Of a DNA stretch of 64,000 bases, positions 46,601 to 61,130 are shown in pieces. Below the pieces are notes generated by a model, which had not been told where the DNA came from, made no database searches, and saw only the letters and a list, made by a program, of their open reading frames with translations. This stretch comes from Apostichopus japonicus (lineage: Eukaryota; Echinodermata; Holothuroidea; Aspidochirotida; Stichopodidae). The stretch is taken from the NCBI RefSeq assembly GCF_037975245.1, contig NC_092567.1, positions 6,756,714 to 6,820,713 on the forward strand. Direction: 5' to 3'. The first letter of the stretch is position 1; each line of letters begins with the position of its first letter. A program made the translations under genes and the position numbers.

Positions 46601-49190
46601 AACATGAACCTTCAATGCAATGATCGGTTCTCCATACACATTTTTCATCATTTGGTATCGTTAATTTGCTCCTTCTTATTGATGATGTTGATTGATGATT
46701 AACAAATATTCATGATCACTTCATTGTAATGTAGTTTTTGTCGTACTTGCTTTAACCCAATTGGATGTTATGAAGCCATAAAGTTTACCAATATAACCCA
46801 AGCCCTGTCCCGCAAAACTGAATATATTTACATAACCTCAAAAACTGACTAACATATAAATATGGAAAAATCACAGCGTCACGATATCTGTTTATGATAT
46901 GAGATATATCCAATGAAATAATTATCCCTTTATTTTGTTATGTTCTTGGTATTTCCGTATTTCTGCATGTAAGTACAAACATACAATTTTTACTACCAAA
47001 CACACTTGTTTCCTTTGAGGCGATCCTGGTCTCTCATTGTGATACAATGAAAACCTATTCATCTCATGTATCTGTTACTATATCATAAGTTCATATCGTA
47101 GAAACTTATAATGGAATTATTGATATGTATTGATGTTGTAATGTCAATGGAAGCAATAAAAGAAAACTAATCGGAGAAATATTGTCAACAGTGTTATATC
47201 TGTGTAACATGTAGTCTATGTACTAACTTGTCAATTCAACCTCTTACTCTTTTCCTGTCCTGCGTCAAGGTCACACAGAAGGTTATTGCTATACATTAAC
47301 TCTCAAAACAGGTGAGGCTGGTATAATTGCGGTTGAGATTTATAAATTCTCCTAACAAAAGTGTTAATGTCGCTATGTGTGCCATAAATTTATACTTTCT
47401 CTTCAAGTTCATCCCAACATTTTCTAGAAACAAGTGCCTTTTGAAAGATTCTAAACTTCCAACTTATTACCAAATATTCAAAAGTGTATAATAAACTGAT
47501 CGCAAAGTACATTGTTCAATGTGGCATCTGGTGACCATTTTCTGATTTTATAGCGTATTTTGGGCAATATCTGAATCATCTCCAGGCAGGAATTTTAACG
47601 GTTTTCCATTTTCCTTGTTTCTTTTCTTAAAGAAACGATTTTCACTCCTCGTCCCCATACGAGGATCTCTCCTTGTCAACATCCACTGTGTTGATCATTG
47701 ACGTCTCTGCACGCATGGGGCCGGGTGGGGAGAGGGGTGGGGAGGGGTGTTCCTTGCGGATTCCCTCCATTGTATTAACCTTAAATCGAGATGAACTTCC
47801 TCATTGAATCTCATTTGGTAAATTTGGTAAAAACTGGTATATCAATGGTACCGTCACCCCTGGCCCCTATATTCTTATATTCTTACTGGATTCATTTCTC
47901 CCGTACAATGTCCTTTCCCTTCCCCGTTCGTCCTCAACTGCACTGGATACCACGTATGTCTGTTTCTATGTATTGACAGCGTCATAATGCTGATCAATAT
48001 ATGTCAACATTTTGGGGGACCTTTGTTAGGTAACACTTTGTCACACCCGTCTGCAGGGTTTTCCTTAAACTGTTACCTAAAACGCAAACGAAAGTGTAAA
48101 TTTGCTGAGAATGTTCATTATACATCGATGCCGATATCCGATTCTATTTTATTTTATAATTTTATGTCGTGGAGTTGAAGTTTTGCTTCATAGACTTGTT
48201 TTCAACATAGATTCCAATCCTTTCTTGTTTTCACTCTCTTTGACCCAGTTTCTAAAAGTCGTAAACATTGACCAATATTGATGTCTGGCAGTAATATAAA
48301 TGGCTTATGTAACCCTTCCTAGAGTGATTTTGTGGTCTTGCAGTAAAATAGATATATCGTCTCATAAACACCGCGGTTTATGGTATACCGCCAGCTGACA
48401 GGTTGTGACAATTCATCCTAAGCAAGCGATAGTATCAGATTGATACAAAGTTCAGTGATGGGGTAATGATTGCTCCATGTTTTAGGTGTTTAATTAGTCA
48501 AAGTACTGATAATAATCAATAATTTAATAAACAAGTAAAACAGAACACACATCGAAGTTCAAAATAGGAAATGGAAGTGGGGGGGGTGGCTGTAAATCTA
48601 ATCACACTAGCATATATGACGCCGTGATCAATTGTTGGTGCATAAGATATGCATCACCCATAGAAATTGAAGTAGGGAGAATAACGTCATGCGACATATA
48701 CTGAAGCCACCCATTTAACTGGTGGCGCTTTGCTTGTACGGCAAGACAGTAACGGAGCGTAATACAAACACTACGTCTTTGACATAACTAAAGTGATAAC
48801 GTTGACATTAATCACTCGAAATGGTGATATCGTGTGCTGCACTTGGGTGCCAAAATCGTGAAAAATGTAGCAGTGGACTGTAGTTTCACAGGTAATTCTT
48901 AGGAAGCAATAGAAGAAGCAATTACATAGGAATATAATTACTTTCCTAGTGTCGTCCAGCTGCTGTATTGTAATTCACTGGACCCTGGATATAGTTAGCC
49001 CAGGCCCCTAGACCGGCTGTCCTTTTGAATGCGATATGACTAAAAGCCTAGTGAAAAAAATTATCACCACCTCATTTTACTTAAAAAATGTATACCTAAC
49101 GATAGATCCACATGCTATAATAACATGGGATGACGGTTATGATATCATGGGCGTATCACTAACATTTCAGTACTAGGAAATAGGCTTAGC
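43694..49190. other. Gene-free stretch
   Basis: No exon supported. It contains a C run at about 44091-44102, a short run of GTGTGATGTCA-like repeats (about 45215-45262), a fragment of the dispersed repeat with GATAACTCAACAA near 45515, a G-rich tract at about 47717-47750 and a G run near 48577. A GGTGGCGCTTTGCTTGTACG at 48721 may be a decayed piece of the hairpin core. The 136-codon antisense frame at 45345-45755 overlaps the dispersed repeat and has no domain. Confidence 0.5.
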
Positions 49191-49197
49191 CTAACTA

Positions 49198-49332
49198 ATG
49201 TTTATGTACGTAGCCTTGCCCCTTGGTTGGATATGTAATCTTGCATAAACTACTACCCAATTTTTATGTTTATGTACGTAGCCTTGCCCCTTGGTGGGAT
49301 ATGTAATCTTGCATAAACTACTACCCAATTTG
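49198..49332 (+). repeat. Tandem duplication, 68-bp period, two copies
   Basis: Copies start at 49198 and 49266 (ATGTTTATGTACGTAGCC) and differ at about one position over most of their length (CTTGGTTGG against CTTGGTGGG). The near identity points to a recent event. Confidence 0.85.
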
Positions 49333-51660
49333 TAACATTATTTCTCAGACCTGCATGCACAGACTAATATGGAATTATATATAATAATACACAAATTAAG
49401 TTGCGGAAGGGGGGGGGGGTGGGGAGGGTTACATTTTCAAGGGACAACTATGACAATATCTGAGTGGAGCACTAAAATAATGCAAGCAAGAAAAATGTTT
49501 GCCATGTGCCTCTTAGATGAAATTACACTTCCAGATATTAAAAGTTGCACAAAACACTCCACTTATTCAAGTCATTAGAGGCGATACAAAAAATCAGACT
49601 TGATTCTTAAGTCAGGAGTATAGTACTTACCAGTCTGGTCGCCATAACATGTCTCTGTTTTGCAAAGTACACCTACTCTTTCACAAAAACGGGTAAAATC
49701 AAATTCAATTTCAAAGTCGAATGCACAATGTATGTATATGCAGACGTAAAAATGATCTGGCTTTTTGCAGTATAACGCAAAGCGCCCTCATTATTTTCAA
49801 GGCTTCACTACTTAAACACACGGCGATGCAATGACTTACTGGTTTTGTTGGCATCCAAATGGACATTATAGTAATGTTTGCCTTGTTGGAGTCATATTAT
49901 ATCGTTGAAAATTCGTTGAAATACTTAGGGTGTTTTTTTTTCTTCAGTAAAGTGTATTTTTCTTGTAATTGCCTATACATTTGTTTCAAAAAGTAATGTG
50001 AAAAATAAGAACATGTTGTCAGGACGGGTGTTATTTAAAGAGAACATTCAAAAAATGATGTCAAATATATGAACTCTTAGAAGAGAGGGATAGAGTTGGT
50101 GGTATTAGGAGAGAGTTGTAGGGTGAAGTACTTCATTCAGTGACAATTGAAGAAAGAGCCATTGATATGAATAGGTTATTACTTAAATATGACTACTTGC
50201 CTGTTTATATTATACATGTTATTTGTTTTTTGTGGGAGGGGGGTGGGAGGTAAGGGAGGTGTGAAATAGTTACAAAAATTTAGAATGTTAAAGAAAGAAA
50301 ATGTATTAAAATGGTGGACGACATTCAGATAGTGTTGTCATTGGTGGGGGTATAGGAAGGTAGTAGGGAGTTAAGTAGTCACGCAATATCAATTAAAGAA
50401 AGTATACAACAGATATATTCAGCTGATTATATGAATATGACTACCTGTATATTAATACTACATGTGTAGGGTCTGTGGTAGTGTGAAATAGTCATACAAT
50501 GTCAAACAGCGTAAATGTCTGATATATGACAAACGTTAACTATTTAATCGTCACAAACTAACGATGATTTAGTATCAATCGTATACATTATGAACGATAC
50601 GCAGATGTTAATAAGAATATTAAACATTTTGTTTTTGTAGTACTTTGCTTTTCTATATCCAAATAAATACAAAAATTGTTTCACGCCCATATTATTTGTT
50701 GTTTTTATTGAAGTAATGGACTGATTTCATCTTTTAAATTCTATTTATATTTTCGACAAAAAATAATCATCGCTGATTAATTTGGGAAAAGTTTATAATC
50801 GTCATAATCATTTTTTTTTCCGGCCACGAAGATCTTTTATTTTGACCAAAAAATAGAAGAAAAAACATGAATCTTTTTCATCTAATCCTTTAATGAAGAA
50901 ATTGTGATATGATGAGCTTGGACAGATGTGCAGTTACTGAAATTACGTCAACAGTTATCCTTCAAATAATAGGTCATTGAAAAGAAAGAAAAATAGACGG
51001 TTGGCTACGTATGAAAGTTGGAACGTGCATCTAATTATGTTACTGGAATTCACCATTATATGTTAGTATAGTAGTTTTGTCATTATTAGTCAAATCATTT
51101 GGAAAGGAAAAAGACCATAGTCATCGCCTGGCACAGTGTTTGCAAATACAAAGATTCAGTTAAAATGTTTAGCATTATCGTGGAGTGCATCTATAGTATT
51201 GTAAAACAAAAGTGTACCAATTTTATTTTCTTAATCGTATGTATGCGTTCTTGGAATTGCAAATGTTATTCAGACCGTTCCACTTGCAATAAATATAGCT
51301 ACGATAAGCAAATAGGATGCACTGTGGACGCTGCTTGACTTGCAATATTTCAGTAAAAGTAGTGTTTTGTTAATTATTGGAGAAACAGAGAAATAAAACA
51401 AAAGGGTTGTTAGCATCCATTCAATTATCAATAAAAAAATGTTAACTCAATCTGACAATAGTAATCCGTAGGCCATGTTGGAACCAACCGTCAGAGAACT
51501 AATGAGTACTGGATACCAGGTTCAATACACCGCCTACAGGTTTGTAGGTAAAGCTACGCTTCTAAGGCAAGAGGTTCGAAACCGGTAAAGGTTTTAATTC
51601 CACTGTTGGCAACTGCCACCTGTATCGAGCAATAATAGTTGTCACTCTCGGTAAGCACGT
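49333..51660. other. Gene-free stretch
   Basis: AT-rich, with G runs near 49408 and 50236. Around 51571 a GGTTCGAAACC resembles a polymerase III B box, but no A box or cloverleaf could be built. Frames at 49369 and 51099 are not recognisable. Confidence 0.5.
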
Positions 51661-51674
51661 CATACCCCCACAAC

Positions 51675-51690
51675 AGTGGCGTAGCCAGAC
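51675..51690 (+). mobile_element. Orphan hAT-type left end
   Basis: CAGTGGCGTAGCCAGA matches the terminus of the outer element at 2059, followed by two G runs. No inverted partner or second CCCCACAA flank was found downstream, so it is a truncated element or its right end has decayed. Confidence 0.45.
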
Positions 51691-52144
51691 TTTTCCATCC
51701 GGGGGGGGGGGGCAAACAGGGGGGGGGAGGCGAAGGGTCTGATTGGTGGGGCAGACTAAGCTAGTACAAAATACATACCAAACAGTTTGCATGACATGTG
51801 TCAGCAATGTAGGGTACAGATGGTCACTCTAGTTAGCTGACGTTTTATGTTATTTCCACATAGGTATTATTAACGATAAAACTGATCACTGAAAAAGTCA
51901 TCGATAATTCTCTTTAAAAATCTGAATAGACTATGCTCTTTCTGTCAGTATTCAGAGATGATCAGCATGATATCTGACTTGCCTGGGAGTGTAACCCCCC
52001 CCCCCCCCCATTCAACAAAATATGTTATCATTCCCCCTGCGGGCCCTTCTTTTGCACTTTCTAGGGCTCACTCAAACAGTCTAGCGAATGTTAATTCGCC
52101 TATTCTGATGACTGTCTGCGAACTTATTACAGACTCAGCCTCAG

Positions 52145-52709
52145 CTAAGGTGACCATATTTTCGTGACTGAAATCGGAGACATTTATTGCGTGACTGATA
52201 TGGGGGAGGGGTTAAGGGGAGGGGCTGTCCCCCTCCCCTTTAGAAAAGTTTCAAGTGCCTAAGGTGCTTAGATGTAAAATGGTGATACTTTGAAGCACTT
52301 TTTAAATCAATTGTATTTTCAAAAATGTAGCTTTTTCTTAAATGAAATCCACTTACTTTACGTGGTTCGTTGAGAGCTTGTGATTTGCTCATGCTCACAC
52401 TATAAGTGTCGTTGTGTCGCCGTAGTTGCCATTTATACGGTCCAAATAGTGCTAGGCTAGATCGATCTTTTTAACAGTGTTTCCACTTTACACTGGCTCA
52501 CCTGAAATACTGGTTATAAGTTCCGTTCTGCGACTGCACACTTGACTAAATTTTGTTTTTACAATTATTTTACTAGTAATGTGGGATATTTTCGAAATTC
52601 CTGAACATTTTGACGAATCGGGGACATTTTCGGGGACACTTGTTCATCGGGGACAACACACTGTTATCGGGGACTGTCCCCGAAAATCGGGGATGTCTGG
52701 TCACCTCGG
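52145..52709. mobile_element. hAT-like element with GGTGACCA ends
   Basis: The left end CTAAGGTGACCATATTTT and inverted right end CCGAGGTGACCAGACAT share AGGTGACCA. Near the right end the motif ATCGGGGAC occurs several times in both orientations (52617-52695), as expected for subterminal transposase-binding repeats of hAT elements. A clear 8-bp duplication was not found (AGCCTCAG left, GCCTATGA right), so the borders are approximate. Confidence 0.55.
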
Positions 52710-56734
<4,025 letters not shown>

Positions 56735-57036
56735 ATAAAAATGTCAGACATCAGTGTGACCGTGGGGTGAGCCATTTTAACAGGAATGAGTCAATGTACG
56801 TGTGGGTCATGTTTATATTATGTTGCACGCGCAAAAAATAATGACAAAAAGGATGTTGTATCATATTAGCAACAATAGTCTCTTAGTGCATATTTTTTTC
56901 GCAGAACCAGCTGGGTCTAACGTTATCTAATAGGTATAGGCCCAGTGTGTTGTGATCGCCCATTTCTTGAGCATAGGGTTAGGGATAGGATTACGTTCGA
57001 AGGATATGGTTTCTCTTTTGATCTGTTGTGTGACAA

Positions 57037-57392
57037 CAAGGGCGTAGGAACCGGGGGGGCGCCAGCCCCCCCAGTGAAAAATGTGGAGGGGCGGAAGTAT
57101 CATTCCGCCCCCCCGGTTCGCAAGTCAGAAAACCCCTTTTTCATTTCCAAATGAGAAAAAAATCTCATTTGGAGCACCAAATTGCATCTTAGGCCAGGTG
57201 AAAATACAAAATTAAGTTTACAAAATGAAGTGGGTGTTGAAGTGTGCTATATTGCACCAAATTGCATCTGAGGCCACCTGGAAATGCAAAAATTCCAAAG
57301 GGGAGGGGGACACCCCCTCCCCTTAGACCCCTCCCCCAGGCCGGCCATCAGTCTTCAGCCCCCCTACTCAAAAGTACCTTCCTACGCCACTG
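57037..57392. mobile_element. hAT-type MITE (GGCGTAGGAA family)
   Basis: The 356-bp element has ends CAAGGGCGTAGGAACC and, inverted, CAGTGGCGTAGGAAGG. It is flanked by the perfect 8-bp duplication TGTGACAA (57029-57036 and 57393-57400). It lacks the hairpin core found in the larger families. The interior has a repeated AAATTGCATCT segment (57179 and 57260). Confidence 0.85.
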
Positions 57393-57400
57393 TGTGACAA

Positions 57401-58540
57401 TGTAGCGTGCTGGTTCCGTGGGTCAATCACCTAATTAGAATCATTTTCAGTGAAAAGTGCGGGATAAATCAAGAAAGGTTGACCTTGCTGAATATTCATC
57501 AAACTTTTGCAAATCCGAATTCTGCCAAAAAAGTGTGAAATAGGCCAGCATTAATGGAACTGTATAACCATATATGACAAACACATTGCAATGAACAGAT
57601 GTGTTGATTCAATCACATACCTTTACTTGAATAGCATGGTACAGTGCAATAATTGCATAATTGAAAGGGTAATGTTTTCTTTGGTTGTCTTCATCAAATA
57701 ACGAATTACTTCCATGTTTTGATGCATCTTTACATTTCTTGAGGGATGCAAAATTAGATATATGAAGGGATTTTGAAAAGATATATATTTGTCTACGTTC
57801 GAACCATTTGTCTCCTATGTGCTCTACTATCATTTTGTACGCGCTAATTTACTCAAGGTACTGATAAACTCAAATTTTCCCATACTATGCCAAGAATTCT
57901 GAATTGATTTAGTGACTATGTAAGGCTTATTGTAGGTAGTTCGGGAACGGAAAGCCGGGCCTTAGCTTTCACTGATAACATCTAATTTACTCAAAGTACT
58001 GATCAACTCAAAATGTACAGAACATACACTTCTAATAGCGAGTGATTTTAATCCCGCCGCACCACAGCGCAATCCAACAATGCGCGAGCCATGGGTGATA
58101 TCATAATAACAATAACAAACTAGAATATGCTTCACAGCTATATAAGCAGAACAAACAATTAATTACAGACGGGTGTACGTTTCATTTGCCTGTAGGCCCA
58201 AGTTATGCACCTATCAATGGAATGATTGTACCCTAAACATGGAGAGTTAAATGTGGATCATTTGAATCCCATATGCCTCACTTTACCCATGGAGCTTTAT
58301 AGCTCCATGCTTTACCTAAGATGTCAGTTATCAGCGTGACTGTGTTGTGAATCCCTGGATCAGGGGTGAGTCAGAGGGTCATGATTATATCAGTGTTGCA
58401 TTTATAAGCAAGACTGATGGCAGTAGGAAGTGTAGTGTATTTGTGTTGAACTTTAGACCCCCATATATATGCAAATTAGAACTGATGTCACATCAAGCTT
58501 CCACTTTCAATTGTTGTCATCTAACTGACATGCACCCAGT
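57401..58540. other. Gene-free stretch with minor repeats
   Basis: TAATTTACTCAAGGTACTGA at 57846 recurs as TAATTTACTCAAAGTACTGA at 57985. A segment at 58320-58400 is a diverged copy of 56737-56830 (shared GTCAG..ATCAG.GTGAC and GGGTCATG). Frame 58347-58694 is open for 115 codons but matches nothing I know and runs into the inverted repeat. Confidence 0.45.
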
Positions 58541-59218
58541 AGCATATATGCTCAACGAGGTAAATGAATCTGGAGGATTCATGTCAATTGGGTGCGCGCG
58601 TACCATGTATGGAGGGTCATGTGACGTGTTCCAGGGTGGTACTATACTGATATTTCTCTGTAGCAGTTCGAGAACAGTGTTAGTGACTTCGTGAAAGATT
58701 GGTCGGTTCGGACATGGGAAATAACGGCATAAGAAGGTACTGGTACTTCAGGCCTACGAAATAGTGCTAATATGCTAACGTTCAACCTTATTCTCTTGAA
58801 TGAAGGCAGGCTTTCTACATAATCTTACTTATTAATACAGCTCTAGGGCAAGCTTTGTCTCATATGGCCTAACGTTATTAATACACGCTATAAGTTAATG
58901 TAGAAATGGGAAATGTTTAGTTCAGTGCAACCACGGAATTCTCCATGGAACAGAGCCTAATGCTGCTCGACGGGAATATAGCTATCACGTTAGGCTACGG
59001 GCACGGTTATTGCTAGGTAACGGGTGTCGTCTGCTGCTCTAAGCACGCAAACACATTTACGTACTAGTTGGGTGAAATAATCATGCGTAATAAGGAGAGT
59101 AGTATATTAGTACCACCCTGGAACACATCACATGACCCTCCATACATGGTACGCGCGTACGCCCGTATTTACTGTGTGATAGTTTCTCCAGATTCATTTA
59201 CCTCGTTGTATATGCTTG
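58541..59218. repeat. Inverted duplication, arms of about 106-116 bp
   Basis: Arm 1 (58541-58646) and arm 2 (59103-59218) are reverse complements over most of their length, including CCATGTATGGAGGGTCATGT and GAGGTAAATGAATCTGGAG. Arm 2 has about 10 extra bases. The loop is about 456 bp. It could be a transposon with long terminal inverted repeats or a local inverted duplication; no target duplication was identified. Confidence 0.75.
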
Positions 59219-60150
59219 TTGGAGGCAGCTCAGTTCCACTACTTCAAGCAGCAGGAACAGCCGTTTAATATCTAACCATCCTGGACTTTGCCGTGCATCA
59301 AGTTATTTGTTAATTCCTATGTAACTTTACCTGGTGTAGTTTGAAGATATGGTACAGTATCCAACACAAATACCACCAAATTACCAGCAGTTTTAAAACA
59401 TTGCCATAATCGCGGAATGCACTTACTCCGACATCCCGCAATAGGGGTTGTTGTCATACCGTAGAACCTGTGTACACAGTCTCATAGGCAATGGCTACAC
59501 TTGTGTCAACGTTCGCCACAGCCATAAAGCAGGAGGTATTATACTGCAGTACGTACAGGGCTTAGCCATCGTTTAATTGAGGGTAGTGCAAGGCCCGATG
59601 AGGAGTACAGTCGAGAAATGAAGAATTATGAAAGGTGAGTTTGTATTAATTCAATATCCCTTCATATAAATGGCAAAATTTATGTGTGATTTGGAAAATA
59701 ACTAATGGGAATGGGTTCATGGGTTCGCATCATTAAAGATGCCAAAACAGCATGAATTGTAAAATTGATTTCGTTTTGCGCCACATTTTCCATAGTTATG
59801 TAACAGTCAGCCATGTTTATTGGTAGTGAGTAGTCTGTATTTTAAGCAAATTGTTAAAAGGATAGATTAAAGTAGCCCTGGGATAATCTGCAGTTAGTAA
59901 ATTTATGTTTGATGTGTGTGTACATGTGTAGTGCAGTGCAGTGATTATTCTTGTTTTTTTACAGTTAATTGGGAGACTGAATCGTGTTGCACAGGTATTA
60001 CATGTAAGACTGTGAGTACATTGTAGTTTGTTCACAATTACAGTAATGTTAATTTAATTTGGAAGTTTAGTCATATCACTTGTATTATTTAATAGTTGTA
60101 ACTAAATTGTTTTGAAGTTAGTTTTCAAAGATATATCATGTTTGATGGTC
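59219..60150. other. Gene-free stretch, nothing recognised
   Basis: No exon, element or RNA gene supported. It lacks the long C/G runs common earlier in the window. Confidence 0.4.
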
Positions 60151-60480
60151 TCTTTTATTTTACATCAAGGTCAAAGTTAAATTGGGTCAACTTAGGTCAA
60201 AGTCTGTAAACATGACATTCCATGAGTGAAAAGTTAGCTTCAAACTGTTTGGTAGCAATTAGTAAGAAGATAATCGCAGTCGTGTTTAATGCTAGTAATG
60301 ATGTCAGTTTAGGTCAACAGATCATGGTTGGAAAACCTCTATAGTACAATATCTGAAGGTATGAATGTAACTTAGGGGAATCTATAGTATGCTGAATAGA
60401 TGATCCCATTGTTTTCCATAGAGTCAAGGGTCACTTGAAGTCAATTAGAGGTTAGTTATAGGTGAGAACCTTTATAAGTC
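60150..60480. repeat. Diverged tandem repeat with GGTCA motifs
   Basis: Recurring segments such as AAGGTCAAAGTT, TTAGGTCAAAGTC, TTTAGGTCAACAG and AAACCTCTATAGTACAAT suggest two to three decayed units of about 135 bp. They are similar in style to the arrays at 16817 and 18499. Confidence 0.4.
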
Positions 60481-60735
60481 TCACTCTCATCACTGAAGAA
60501 GTGGGAATTTGTTTGAACTCCAGCTTTCTTTGTATTTGAATGTACATCAATCATTGCTGCAAGCCCATTTTACTAAATTACACATTCTGATCAGCAATAC
60601 TAAATGTAGATGAATATAGTATCCACAGTTGCTTATCATATTGGCAAGAAATCACCAAATCAATTGACTTTCTGGCTTTGCAAATCTTTTTTTAATAGCA
60701 TGGATGCAACTGAATAGTCAAGTGGTGGGCCATCT

Positions 60736-60921
60736 TTGGAACTGTTGGTGAACCATGGAAGTGGAAAATGCCAAAATTGTCAAAAGACCAAGATGAAAGT
60801 TATCATAGCAAAGGAGAAGCAAAGCTATGTAGACCTGTTTGCATTGATAATCAATTGGAAGAAAGGAGGAGCCCTGTATGACTATGTGATCAAGCAATTA
60901 CAATGGACTCTACCAAACCAA
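60736..60921 (+). other. Open frame ending at a donor-like site; possible exon
   Basis: 62 codons run open to CCAA/GTAAGT (donor at 60922). The frame has a CQNCQK pair of cysteines followed by a Lys-rich segment and the sequence SYVDLFALIINWKKGG. A second frame (60903-61130, 75 codons) overlaps it. No family was recognised and no start or acceptor is convincing. It may be a fragment of transposon coding sequence. Confidence 0.2.
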
Positions 60922-61130
60922 GTAAGTACTGTAAAAAGCCCATCCCATCCACTAATCTATCAGATTTTATTAAAATATTAGAAACTAGGTCAAAGTCATC
61001 CAAGGTCATCAGAGCCGCAATGAAGGTATGTTTCCTGGAAGTGTTGAAACCTGGAGTTCTAGCTGTAAAAGTTGAGTGCAAGCTTAGTATCCCAAGAGAG
61101 GATGAGATAAATCCATATGGTCCAGAATGA

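Noticed and set aside
51480-51600. Possible tRNA or SINE around GGTTCGAAACC at 51571
   Set aside because: No A box, no foldable cloverleaf, and no repeat partner in the window.
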